In this document: positions 54,291-64,000 of the stretch, one piece after another
Layout: the number at the start of each line of letters is the position of its first letter
Position numbering within the stretch: the first letter of the stretch is position 1
Notes under the pieces: model-generated
Told to the model about the DNA's origin: nothing
Seen by the model: only the letters and a program-made list of their open reading frames with translations
Databases searched by the model: none
Made by a program: the position numbers and the translations under genes
NCBI GenBank assembly: GCA_951640165.1
Contig: OX621250.1
Coordinates: 8,556,001-8,620,000 of the forward strand
Length of the DNA: 64,000 nt
Direction: 5' to 3'
DNA from: Pseudoips prasinana
Lineage: Eukaryota > Arthropoda > Insecta > Lepidoptera > Nolidae

Positions 54291-54576
54291 AATCATGTAA
54301 ATAGTTTTCTTTGAACTTTGTACATTTCAATTTGTAATACCTAATTACTTCGTTTCTTTTATATTTTCTGTGAACTATGGATTAAATCTTTGGTAAGATA
54401 AATAAGATGAGATAAATCTTTATTTTCTTTCAACGTGGTACGAAAACAAGTTTACCGATGGAACTAAATTTATATTTATTTTGTCCACTATAGGCAAGGC
54501 ACATACATTTGGAAATAAGGAAAAATATTCGTCTCTTCATATAAAAAAGCAGCATGTGATCTTTATTCTTGCATGG
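54291..54576 (+). repeat. Left arm of a 1.1-kb inverted repeat
   Basis: Pairs with 55120-55415 in complement, from ATCATGTAAATAGTTTTCTT inwards to GATCTTTATTCTTGCATGG. Several substitutions and small indels separate the arms. Confidence 0.9.
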
Positions 54577-54661
54577 GAAGTAATTTCTTGTGTATCATGC
54601 ATGAATGGCGTTGAATTTCAACGATTAACATGTATAGTCAACAGTTATATAGAATATAGTA

Positions 54662-54796
54662 CAGACGCCAGCACATCCAGCTGTCCCAATCTGTCAAATT
54701 TCTTTTGTAGGTTTTCAACTTTATCACAAAAGCATAAGGTTCACTTTCAATTGGGGAAATCTTACTCATTGGGGTAGCTTGATGTGCTGGCGTCTG
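54662..54796. mobile_element. MITE-CAG, 135-bp type, copy 4
   Basis: 135 bp, TA flanks at 54660-54661 and 54797-54798. It lies inside the loop of the 1.1-kb inverted repeat. Confidence 0.9.
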
Positions 54797-55119
54797 TACA
54801 TACACACGTTAAAGTATTTTAATATATCTCGCGTAAGTCTTCACCGAGTCCAGTAGTCTCCATGAGCGAAATTTAACCAGGTGGACATCCATAGTATTTA
54901 TTTTAAATTTATATTTTGATTGGTGAGCCAGTCATGACGAGTTGCGCAAACCGCTTCATAAACGATCGGTGATATGAAACGGCTAAGCACGCGTCATATC
55001 AATAACTATATGACTGCAACAAGCCACTTATTTAAGCCTGGGAGGCTTAAATAAGTGGCTAGATATCAGATATGGTTAAATTTAGGCCATGGCACATTCA
55101 ACCGCAAGTCGTCGCAAAC

Positions 55120-55415
55120 AGCCATGCAAGAATAAAGATCACATGGTTTCTTTTTATATGAAGAGACGAATATTTTTCCTTATTTCCAAATGTATGTTAA
55201 GCCTTGCTTATAGTGGACAAAATAAATATAAATTTAGTTCCATCGGTAAACTTGTTTACGTTCCACGTTGAAAGAAAGTAAAGATTTATCTCATCTTATT
55301 TATCTTACCAAAGATTTAATCCACAATTCACAGAAAATATAAAAGAAACGAAGTAATTAGGTATTACCAATTGAAATGTTCAAAGTTCAAAGAAAACTAT
55401 TTACATGATTGGGTG
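55120..55415 (-). repeat. Right arm of the 1.1-kb inverted repeat
   Basis: Complement of 54291-54576; the loop of about 540 bp between the arms holds the MITE. Confidence 0.9.
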
Positions 55416-55748
55416 GGACATTATTTATATCCAAGTTTAATAGAGAAATACCTACAATCGAAAAGACAACAAGCACCGAGTCACAATGAGCCTTCAGAAA
55501 AACCAGACTACATTGGAGCGCGCAAGAATTTAATCATGACGAGATGAAGTAAAACAGTAATGAGAAAGGACAAAAACGTATTACATACGTAGGCCAGTTG
55601 TATATCACAGATAAAACCTCCTTCGGGGCATTCTTGTACCATAATTAGGGCTACCATACGTCCCTTATATACGGGACTGTCGCCGTATTTAAGTATCACG
55701 TCCCATAGTGTTACTTGTCCCGTTTATAAATATTTCAATATACATGTA

Positions 55749-55883
55749 CAGACGCCAGCACATCCAGCTACCCAAAACTGTCAAATTTTCCCAATTGAAA
55801 GTGAACCTTATGCTTTAGTTATAACGTTGAAAATCTATAAAATAAGTTTGACAGATTGGGGTATCTGGATGTGCTGGCGTCTG
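55749..55883. mobile_element. MITE-CAG, 135-bp type, copy 5
   Basis: 135 bp with TA flanks at 55747-55748 and 55884-55885. Just upstream (55645-55735) lies a GGGCTACCATACGTCCC-type sequence that may be another small element. Confidence 0.9.
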
Positions 55884-56012
55884 TACCTACTAAAGGCTCG
55901 AAGCAGACGGCAGGCGAGAATGCGCGGGGACACGTGGTTGCGAGTGGTTGCGAGGTGAGGTGAGGGAGGTGCGATTTTTTTATAAACCGTTACTACTCTT
56001 ATTTTCACTTTT

Positions 56013-56230
56013 TATAATAATAATAATAATAATATCTCGGGACAACGTCACACAGATCATCCTAGCCCCAAACTAAGCAAAGCTAAAGGTACCAGGCGAC
56101 GATACACATACTTATATAGATAGATAAATACTTATATACATAAAAAACATCCAAGACTCAGAAACAAATATTCGTGTTCATCACACAAATATTTGCACTT
56201 ACCGGGATTCGAACCCGGTAAGTGCAAATA
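56013..56230 (-). mobile_element. SINE-A copy 6, with inverted duplication of its T-arm
   Basis: Minus SINE-A from the (AAT)n tail through ATCATCCTAGCCCCAAACTA to the box B complement. At 56191-56229 the sequence folds back: 16 bases (ATTTGCACTTACCGGG) recur inverted at 56214-56229 and the A-box side is missing. Confidence 0.8.
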
Positions 56231-57052
56231 GTTTTTATTGATTCAACTCTCTACAATAATGACAACCCTAACCATAGTACACGTAAGAAAGAGCTGTCTG
56301 CGAGGACTTAAGTATATTCAGATTCAAAGCAATTGTAATTTATTCCGTTCAAATTTTAGTTCCTTTATTCCGTTAAATGTAATGAATTAAATTACTTGAC
56401 TTTCAATCTGTCATTAAAACCACCTTCGGGGCATTTATGTACCATAATACATGTAATTACCTAGAATTGAGGGCTGTTTGCGACGACTTAAGTATATTCA
56501 GATTCAGAGCCTTATAATTTATAGCGTTAAAAATTGTTGTTCCTGTGGGGTCCGTGGCCCCTTGCTGCTGAACTGGTGTACGAAATATCTAAAAAATCCT
56601 AACGTATACTTTAAAAATCAATAACATCACTAGTGAATCCATATCTATAACTGAAGGAACAGCCTAAGGCTGAGTATTAGACCTCTTCATTTTATATCCT
56701 ATGTAAACGACATGAGTTGCTCATGTCGTTTTCACTAATAAAGCAAATTAACACTAACAATTAACAAAATACTTTTATTTCTGGAGAACATTAAAATTTG
56801 AGCACCGTGTTCCGAATTTTTTGTATTTTTTGCATAGAAGATATTATTTTATTTACGTAACCTAGTTATTAATAAAATAACTTTATTTTAAACGTATTTT
56901 TGATCCACACATCGTCCCTATGACAAGGACATCATGCCATGACAATGATTTGCCTGATAAATCGAATAACTAAATAAATGCCCATTCATGGGATATTTGC
57001 AGGTTAGTAAATAAAACTATATATGGAACTCTATTTCATTAATAAAATAAAT
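56231..57052. other. No gene seen
   Basis: AT-rich. A loosely repeated pair lies at about 56285-56345 and 56465-56525 (GAGGACTTAAGTATATTCAG-like). Confidence 0.45.
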
Positions 57053-57247
57053 TTAATAACACGTGCTATCGATTCGCGAAAGATACTTGACTTGTAATTG
57101 CGAATAGAATTCCTCAAAATGCACGCGAATTGTTACGATCAGATCTGGATGCCCTAACAGTATCGTGTCGGCGTTGAAGACCACGCTGGCCTCGACGCCA
57201 TGGACGTAACCATAGCCGTGAGTGCAGTTAACGGCGTCGGCGTGAGC
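57053..57247 (-). other. Unassigned 64-codon open stretch, possible terminal exon
   Basis: Open on the minus strand from just after a stop at 57248-57250 to TAA at 57055-57053, without an ATG at its start. It reads as plausible protein (GYGYVHGVEASVVFNADTIL, then PDLIVTIRVHFEEFYSQLQV) and is GC-richer than its surroundings in the upstream half. An AG sits at its upstream edge but the preceding bases are not pyrimidine-rich. I recognise no family; a chance ORF is quite possible. Confidence 0.3.
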
Positions 57248-57379
57248 TTACCGTCTTCGTCAGCGTAATCGTTAAGTGTTAAGCGTATAGTTGTTGGTAT
57301 TGCACTTTACCTTTCTCTTGTCATGTCAGCAAACCCCTCTCAATGGTATAGAAAATGGACCTATATTTTTTTACATTAC

Positions 57380-57550
57380 AGAGGCTTCCCCCAAAGGTCT
57401 CCACAATTGCCGGTCTTGCGCTATCCGTATTCAGCGACTTCCAGACTCTCACAAGATCATCGGTCCATCTTGTAGGGGGTTAGCCCACGCTGTGTCTTCC
57501 GATTGGTGATCGCCACTCGAGAAACTTTCTGCCCCAGCAGCCGCCGGCTT
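57380..57550 (-). mobile_element. RTE-type LINE C-terminal fragment
   Basis: Read minus it carries GGGGCAGAAAGTTTCTCGAG, GACACAGCGTGGGCTAACCC, TACAAGATGGACCGATGATC and GGAGACCTTTGGGGGAAGCC, the same C-terminal blocks as 3400-3580. Both ends are truncated. Confidence 0.8.
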
Positions 57551-57929
57551 TACGAGCTAATTTTAATACATACTTGTGCACTATTTATGTCTCACGCTGA
57601 AGACCATTTGGCCCGGACGTCAATACTTAAAGCGTGAACCTAAACTCGTTAAGTTTACCAAATCCAGCACGGAGCTTCAGGGACACTCTCCGAGTCATAA
57701 GTTCATTTCAGTCTGACATCCTATTTAATACGCAAACGAAGGTCCAAATTCAATACACATAGCACAGTGTGCCATGAGGCTTTATGACAATAAAGCTTCA
57801 TACTCCAGCTAGATTGTAAGAAATCATTAGCATAAAAAGTAACATAATAGTCAGTCCCGTATGGAATATAATAAAAGTCAAAAGAAAATAAAATAAACAC
57901 TAAAAATTAACAAGTAAACATTTTTTTTA

Positions 57930-57954
57930 ACCAGAAACCGCGGAGCACAGCTAG
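57930..57954 (+). mobile_element. Helitron 3' terminus remnant
   Basis: AACCGCGGAGCACAG then CTAG (57951-57954) and host T; only the end is left. Confidence 0.5.
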
Positions 57955-58875
57955 TTTCACCTATAGTTGTAGAATTCGTCCTAAAAATTGTTGGAAATTT
58001 TGCAACATGTCCAAATTAAAACTTTTATATGGGGAAAACTCATGTATGCATCATAAATTAAAAATATAAATTTTTACTGTGACGTCTTTGATGAATTTTA
58101 TTAGTCAAACTTTTATTTCATAGAGAATCGTGTGTATATGTCGGTTTTTATATTTACTACCAAGTCGGCAAACAAGCATTCGATGATAGTAAGCGGGACA
58201 TATAAAATTGGAACACTACAGGCATCACTCACACCTTGCCAACCCTTACTAACTAGGTTCTCACGTCCAAGGCCAAAGCGTTAACCTAAATAACCCTGTT
58301 TAAGATATTTCCTAGCTGTATACAGAACGAAAAGACTCTACGATGGTCCACCTTAGATCATAGAGTCTTTTCACTCTATATGGAACTGGGGAAGCTATAG
58401 AAGCTATTTAAGTAAACCAAAATGGTTCTATGATCTATTCCGCTCGTTTTAAAAATATATACCACCTCTTATGTTAATACAAGGGTCGCTAGTTTCTAGA
58501 CTATCAAATTTCTCGTTTTCTTTGCGAATTTGAGATTCATTTTATTTGCTACGTTTTCCAATTTCAAGGTTATTGGGCACTTTGTATTAAAATGATGTCT
58601 GCAAAGACGTATATCTGTATTACGAATTTATTTAAATTTGTTTTTCGAGGTTTCCACTTTCATACGGTAATGAAACGGTAGCATTGCACCTTGCATTGCT
58701 ACCGTAGAATAAAATTTATTGCAATAATAATGTCTGTCAGGTTTTATAAAACGGACTCGCTACTCCGTATTATAAAATTTCAGATATACATTCTCAGAGG
58801 CTTTCTTGTATAGTTTAACTTTAGAGATTGGTATATAATATAGTAATATTAGCCGTGTGGTTTCCGGCTTAAAAT
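57955..58875. other. No gene; two small hairpins
   Basis: Hairpins at about 58327-58371 (GAAAAGACTCTA and complement) and 58674-58706 (ACGGTAGCATTGCA and a one-mismatch complement). No ORF. Confidence 0.5.
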
Positions 58876-60250
58876 TAAATGAAAAAAATAATCGTACCTC
58901 TTTACAAAGGGAAAGGCTCACGGCAAGACTGTAAAAACTATAGGGGCATTAGTCTGCTCAGCGTCATTGGTAAGTTGTATGCAAAAGTATTGGTTGAAAG
59001 AGTTGTGAAAGAAACCGATGCGTAAATATGGGATGCACAGGCGGGTTTTCGGAAAGGAATGGGATGCACGGATCAGGTCTTTTCTCTGCGAAGCATAGTA
59101 GAGAAGTTTTTGGGCAAAAACCAAAAGGTTTACTGTGCCTTCGTAGACTTAGAATAGGCCTACGATAGAGTGTTGAGGAGTGAACTATGGACGGTACTGT
59201 CTATGTATGGGTTGAACGACAACCTTGTTCATGCACTGAAATCTCTGTATAGGGATTCCAGAGCTTGCGTGAGGATTAACGGGTCATACACCGAGTGGTT
59301 TAGCCTGTCCCTGTCTAACATCCAAAAGGGTGTTAGACAGGGATGTGTAGCGTCACCGTGGTTGTTTAACCTATTCATGGATAGCTGTTTAAAAGATTTG
59401 AAAGAAAGTGAATGCGGTGCAAGGATCAAGTTTTACTTGCATCATCGGCGGACGAGTTGCAGGTGATGGTAACAAGTATGCATGAATCTTTTGAAAGGAA
59501 AGGGATGAAAATGAATGTAGGTAAGACGAAAGTAATGGTATTTGAGAGGGATGAATACACGACAGCGTGTGATATTGTGATTGGAGGAGAGAAAGTCGAA
59601 CAGGTGAATGAGTTTGTATATTTGGGAACTTTGTTTACGAGAGATGGGAAATATGAAAAAGATATTGTTAGAAGAGTAAATGCGGGAACAGAGTGAATGG
59701 GGCACTACACGCCTTTATGAGTAGCCGGCAAGTATCAAAGAAGGCTCGACTAGCCGTGCACGATGGAGTGTTAGTGCCAACTTTAATGTATGGAAGTGAA
59801 AGTTGGGTATGGCAGAAAAAGAATGAAAGTAAAATAAATGCAGTGGAAATGAGAGCTCTGAGAAGTATGTGTGGTGTGACTTTGAGAGACAGAATTCGAA
59901 ATACTGATGTAAGAGAGCGTTGTGGTGTGAAAGAGGATGTAGTCACAAAGATTGAAAAAGGCATGCTGAGATGGTTTGGCCATTTAGAAAGGATGAATGA
60001 AAGAAGATTGACAAAAGAAGTATACCTGGCCTGTGTGAATGGAACAACTGGAAGGGGAAGACCACGTCGAACATTCTCTGACAAAATTGGAGATGTTCTC
60101 AAGAAAGGGCAGGTCAGAAGTACCCTAAACCGGCGAGCATGTATGAAGAATATAATGACAGTAATCGAGGCAAAAGAAGTATGCAAAGATCGTGACAAAT
60201 GGAAATCCGTTGTCTCTGCCCACCCCTCTGGGAAATAGGCGTGAGTCTAT
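58876..60250 (+). mobile_element. Non-LTR retrotransposon, 5'-truncated and decayed
   Basis: Begins inside the RT (IVPLYKGKG, NYRGISLLSVIGKLYAKVL) and runs to a TAG at about 60236-60238. Clade not assigned. Confidence 0.85.
58878..60238 (+). pseudogene. LINE reverse transcriptase lacking its YADD box
   Basis: Motifs: NYRGISLLSVIGKLYAK, AQAGFRKGMGCTDQVFSLRS, VYCAFVDLE-stop-AYDRV (TAG at 59155-59157 for the usual Lys), GVRQGCVASPWLFNLFMD, GARIK. A deletion then joins directly to DQVLLASSADELQVM, removing the YADD segment. A missing base near 59688 shifts the frame (VNAG to [13 protein letters not shown]). The C-terminus has [40 protein letters not shown] and [18 protein letters not shown] second stop follows VKETDA near 59022. 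This cannot be active. Confidence 0.85.
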
Positions 60251-60251
60251 A

Positions 60252-60548
60252 TAAAAAAAAAATAAAAAAGGTTTATATTCACGTAGACTTTTAAAAAAGC
60301 GCTTGTAAATAGTCTGAACATGTTCGTAGTAATATATAATTAATGTATAATTATTTCTAGGTGCATATAGATATTTAGGTACACGGATTGTAGGAAATAA
60401 TTTACAATAAGTTTTATTTTATAACAGTAACGATATTTAGCTAACTTAAATTAAGTTATTGTCAAGGATCATGTGTAGGTTTAATAATCTAAATTTTAGC
60501 TATATTTTAACTACATATTGTCTGAATGGTTCTGTCTATATTAAGGTA
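60252..60548 (+). repeat. Rep-D copy 7
   Basis: Starts AAAAAAGGTTTATATTCACG right behind the LINE and ends GTTCTGTCTATATTAAGGTA; closest to copy 2. Confidence 0.8.
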
Positions 60549-60556
60549 CGAATTAA

Positions 60557-60753
60557 ATGTTATTATTATGGCGGACTTCGTGTTTATGTTATTATCATGG
60601 CGGACTTTGTGTTTATGTTATTATTATGGCGGACTTTGTGTTTATGCTATTATTATGGCGGACTTTGTGTTTATGTTATTATTATGGCGGACTTTGTGTT
60701 TATGTTATTATTATGGCGGACTTTGTGTTTATGTTATTATTATGGCGGACCTT
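60557..60753 (+). repeat. 29-bp minisatellite, about 7 units
   Basis: Unit ATGTTATTATTATGGCGG plus ACTTTGTGTTT. Since 29 is not a multiple of 3, all three plus frames stay open across it, which creates spurious ORFs. Confidence 0.95.
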
Positions 60754-60990
60754 GGGCTAAGAACGAAAAACAGGGCCACCCCATACCATCCCGTGTGTTT
60801 CATAAAAGGCGACTAAGAGATACACCGGGTAGTCGGACAGCAGCGCCTCCTGTATACTAACTACCACCTAACGGTGGTCGCCAACTCGCATGCCAAGCAC
60901 GGTGACTAACACCCCTAAATGACAATGTGAAAAACCTTTGGGGAGGTCTATGTCCAGCAATGAACGATATCAGGTTGACGACATATTATA
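60754..60990 (+). repeat. Probable LINE 3' fragment
   Basis: CTTTGGGGAGGTCTATGTCC and AGCAATGAACG at about 60939-60969 resemble the end of RTE-type ORF2s. No tail is preserved. Confidence 0.45.
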
Positions 60991-61168
60991 GTATAATATA
61001 GCTAGTCTGTGGTTACCACATTTATTAGGGAGAGTGTTCTGAGGTATTATTCGAACTTATACCTGCCGCCACATTCCGCCACAGACCCTCTCGCCAGATG
61101 TGGAAATTTCATGCATATTTATTTATTTAGACTTATATAATAAAAATACTTATATAAAAAAGCTCAGC

Positions 61169-61571
61169 ATATACAACATGTAACTTAATTAACGCACATT
61201 CTGAAAATAGTTTGTTTAGAATCGTTTAATGAATCGATTTATATCATTTTAAATATTGGTATTTTTTTTTCAAAATAATTAAATCTACGGAAATATTTGT
61301 CATATTAACCCTGTACAGCCAAAACAACTTGAAATGGACCGTAAGTCGAAGTAATAAGACTTTTAAAATCGCAGTTTTATTTGTATTCAAATAAATTTCA
61401 TCCTTCAATACAAAATAAAGAAAATTTAACTTTATTCCAAGAAACTAATTTAGTAAATAACAACGCATATACATGTTGAATTAAGAATTTAGTGTATGTA
61501 TTATGATTACAACATAACATTCTAATTGGGGTGTCTGAGGGTGTGCGTTAATTACGTTACATGTTGTATAT
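61169..61571. mobile_element. MITE of 403 bp, copy 2, with long terminal inverted repeats
   Basis: Left ATATACAACATGTAACTTAA and onward matches the right-end complement at 28 of 29 positions. Colinear with 39845-40231. No ORF. Confidence 0.85.
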
Positions 61572-61805
61572 CAGCTCGATGAATGGTCGTCCACCGTGCG
61601 TTTCACAAGAATTTTATTACCGCGCACTACCACTCTGTGAATTCAATTAACTGCGGAGGTATTTCCGATCCGGTATGACTTGATAACTTTCAAGAAACAA
61701 GCTTATTCCTTACCTAGGTATATCATATACAATTAGGAATCGACCGATTCAATCACGCGGTTAATCTATTGGATTACTGCAAAAATGGTTTAATGATAAT
61801 AATAT

Positions 61806-62095
61806 GACGTTCGGGGTTCGAGTCCCAGTACAGTAACTTTGCTAGAATGTTCTAGTTAATACAAGAAAAAGGAAGGCTGATGAATTTTTTTATTCAAAAA
61901 TTGACATTATGTTAGTTTATAAATAAATAAAAAGAGATGGTGAGTATACATATATAAGCAGAATGTCAAAACAAAACGGTGAGTTTTAATTCAAGTGCAT
62001 CAAAGGAATAAATAAAAGTAGAAAACTGAAAAAAACAGTGCCAAGTGTTCCGTACTCAGTGAGAAGTGTGCCGTGTACGTCACCGCGTCGAGGAC
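61806..62095 (+). promoter_or_regulatory. Promoter-like repeat with TATA motif, copy 2
   Basis: GACGTTCGGGGTTC and GCTAGAATGTTCTAG upstream, TATATAAGCAGAATGTC at about 61953, and GAAGTGTGCCGTGTACGTC at about 62063 all recur in the 5465-6770 region. Probably a TE promoter or LTR. Downstream (62100-62415) is an unassigned 103-codon frame. Confidence 0.4.
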
Positions 62096-63683
62096 TCTGT
62101 AAGTGCGCCGATGCGATGCTCCGACGGAGTGCTTGCGCGTCTACTCGGGCCTTTATCATGCTCCACGCCTTCTTCCATCGCGATTGAATGCGCACGCGAT
62201 CACAATTGTTTTACCATCACTTAGATTTCCAATTTTCGACCATGAAGCCTTGGATAAACAAGGGCCTAAATTGGTTTATTACTCAGCTATCCATCATCCA
62301 AATCCCTTGGTAGTTACGGCAATCAAATACATCCCGCCCGTCTTCCCCGTAACCACCGTTGTGCCAAAGCCATCTAAAGCAATTAACTTACCCAGAACAA
62401 GTCAAAGTTATTAGAAACTCTCGTAACAGTATACACCATCCGGTATATTGTACTTGCCGGCCGAGAGCAAGACCGAAATCCATCGCCCTCCATTGTCCTT
62501 AGATAGCATTCATATCGATTGACTGGCCGTTCTTATCTTCAATCTTACGGTTAAAGATTCTTTATTTTCTCTTAAGAATATGTACATTGTATTCACTTGC
62601 AGAGAAATTAAATACTTAATATAGGTGGCCAAGCGTGGGCTACTTACCAATACTAAACTATACAATACAAATAAACACCTAAACAATTTTACAAATTATT
62701 TCCTTGCCAACTAGATTATATTATTTTTTTTGTGTTGCGGTGGCTAGTTATGAACGAAGCGCACACGGCGCTTCGCAGCGTATCAAGTCTATATCTAACA
62801 ATTATATTTTTAAGGCACATACCATAGTGCGCAGGGCGCAGCAATCTTCTTCGCGTATTAACGTCGAGATGTACAAAACGTCCCTAAAAACCGATCCTGG
62901 GCCAATATCATAACACCAATGGGGTTGCCCTCTATCGCCTTTATTACGTAGTCGACGGTGAGAGATACTGCTCATCTCTATTTTCCGATAAAGCAGTGAA
63001 AGCCAATAAGTCAATAAATACAGGTTGGCAATTTAGATTTCACAGACTGGCTTTCCTCAATTTGTTCAATTTCATGGGTACTTTCATTTCCTCAAAACAA
63101 TTTATGTTTGTTATCTTAAACAGACACAAACGTACTACTTACCTTCAGGTGACACACATATTCGTTTGCTTTGGTATTATACAGCGTGATTTTTAAATCA
63201 ATTGTTTGCTAGAACAACGTTTATTCGCTCAATGGTCTTGTATCATTTTATACACTCAAATATATTATTACACAGGTACTTAACTAGACATTATCCAAAA
63301 TAATGAATTTTAATACTCGTTCGAACTTTAACCGTAACCTTAGACTACTCAGTACCTACTCATAATAGCAGTCCACGTGTACTTAACACGTTACATCCTC
63401 ATCCACGTAGCCAATTCACGCCGAAATTCGCATAAATATTAAACAATTCCTGCTCCTCCACCCATTATAACCATCGTCTCAAGATCTATACAAAATACAC
63501 ATGAAACAAATAATTTAATTAAATTATTGGACGCCTTTTAGGGTAAATAGCGTATCTGTAGATTTTCAAATTTTTAGCTTATAATTTAATTTAATTATTT
63601 ACTATTGAATATATGTATACTTAATCGATGATAAAAATATTTAATTAAATAGATTGAAGTGCACAATGAGTGTGAACAATGCA
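62096..63683. other. No supported gene
   Basis: Short frames only (longest 103 codons at 62103-62414, no domain). No repeat recognised. Confidence 0.45.
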
Positions 63684-63730
63684 AATTGCTACTTTTCGAC
63701 ATAATATTTATAAGTCGAAAAGTAGCAATT
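63684..63730. repeat. Hairpin with 17-bp perfect stem
   Basis: AATTGCTACTTTTCGAC at 63684-63700 pairs with 63714-63730 around a 13-base AT loop. Confidence 0.9.
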
Positions 63731-63827
63731 ATTATTATTATATTTTGTTAAAATGCGGAGCCTCAGCTAGGCAGTTTTGTATCGGATGTCTACGTCATAG
63801 ACACGTTTCACGGCTTTGTTATTGAAA

Positions 63828-63920
63828 ATGAGTGCGGAAGATACAAATGTGGAGTACCCGAGCACGCGCCGCCAAGTCTATGTTACTGGCCATAACGACA
63901 TTTCCGGCTTTATTGACTAA
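63828..63920 (+). other. Possible short coding exon, unassigned
   Basis: ATG in a fair context (ATTGAAAATGA) opens 30 codons (MSAEDTNVEYPSTRRQVYVT, then GHNDISGFID) ending in TAA. A donor-like GTACGT follows at 63921. It is GC-richer than its flanks and lies outside known repeats. I do not recognise the protein; it may be a first exon, a micro-ORF or chance. The gene, if any, continues past the window. Confidence 0.3.
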
Positions 63921-64000
63921 GTACGTTTTTGTTTTTGGAAGAATAATTACGCATTTTATTTTATTTGATGTTTTGAAATGATAGTACATCATAGTCAAAA

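Noticed and set aside
59668..60198. 176-codon minus-strand ORF
   Set aside because: Antisense shadow of the LINE C-terminus.
60459..60860. Three overlapping ORFs (133, 96, 67 codons) with repeated YYGGL-type peptides
   Set aside because: Produced by the 29-bp minisatellite, which leaves all three frames open.
62103..62414. 103-codon plus-strand ORF
   Set aside because: Follows the promoter-like repeat but shows no recognisable domain; not enough to call a gene.

Overview
The window is eukaryotic, AT-rich and almost entirely transposable elements (TEs). The SINE, Helitron, MITE and LINE families have the look of lepidopteran (moth or butterfly) genomes: tRNA-headed SINEs with ATT-rich tails, Helitrons ending in a GC hairpin plus CTAG, RTE 3' ends finishing in ATGATGATG, and a Dong-like LINE in a TAA-type repeat. 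That placement is inference; no species can be named. No host protein gene is convincingly present. Two short stretches (minus 57053-57247 and plus 63828-63920) are the only possible host exons.

Layout. 1-5300: 5' part of an RTE-group LINE (minus), a duplicated tRNA-like SINE and an RTE 3' end. 5300-13000: sparse sequence, then a 2.6-kb minus-strand Helitron with an internal tandem array (9809-12414). 13000-22700: repeats with nested insertions (Rep-G, SINE-B, Rep-D, Helitrons, a Jockey/CR1-type LINE end, a 5S-rRNA-derived SINE, SINE-C). 22735-26970: SINE-A whose ATT tail holds a complete Dong/R4-like LINE with an intact 1194-codon ORF. 27200-34110: LINE ends, SINEs, paired Helitrons and a 143-bp tandem array. 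34141-39005: a nested stack. One minus-strand SINE-A is split by a MITE, the MITE by a 4.07-kb PIF/Harbinger transposon, and the Harbinger by a 472-bp foldback and another MITE; a LINE end splits the SINE again. 39150-49440: Rep-D pairs, MITEs, a piggyBac-like N-terminal fragment between two opposed 5S-SINEs, and a decayed Jockey/CR1-type LINE. 50000-58870: inverted repeats and MITEs in sparse sequence. 58876-60250: a decayed LINE lacking its YADD box. 60250-64000: Rep-D with a 29-bp minisatellite, a 403-bp MITE, a promoter-like repeat and a hairpin.

The strongest find is the Harbinger. Its 106-bp terminal inverted repeats differ at one base, it has a TTA target duplication, and it carries two apparently intact genes on opposite strands. 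These are a two-exon DDE transposase (390 aa) and a two-exon MADF-BESS protein (401 aa). The genes interlock: the MADF protein's large exon lies inside the transposase intron, and the transposase's catalytic exon lies inside the MADF intron. In known Harbinger elements a transposase works with a Myb/SANT- or MADF-type DNA-binding partner, so the element looks autonomous and possibly active. The Dong-like LINE is the other element that looks competent.

Family names used below are local labels: SINE-A, -B, -C (three tRNA-headed families), 5S-SINE, Rep-D to Rep-G (dispersed repeats), MITE-CAG (TA-flanked MITEs starting CAG).
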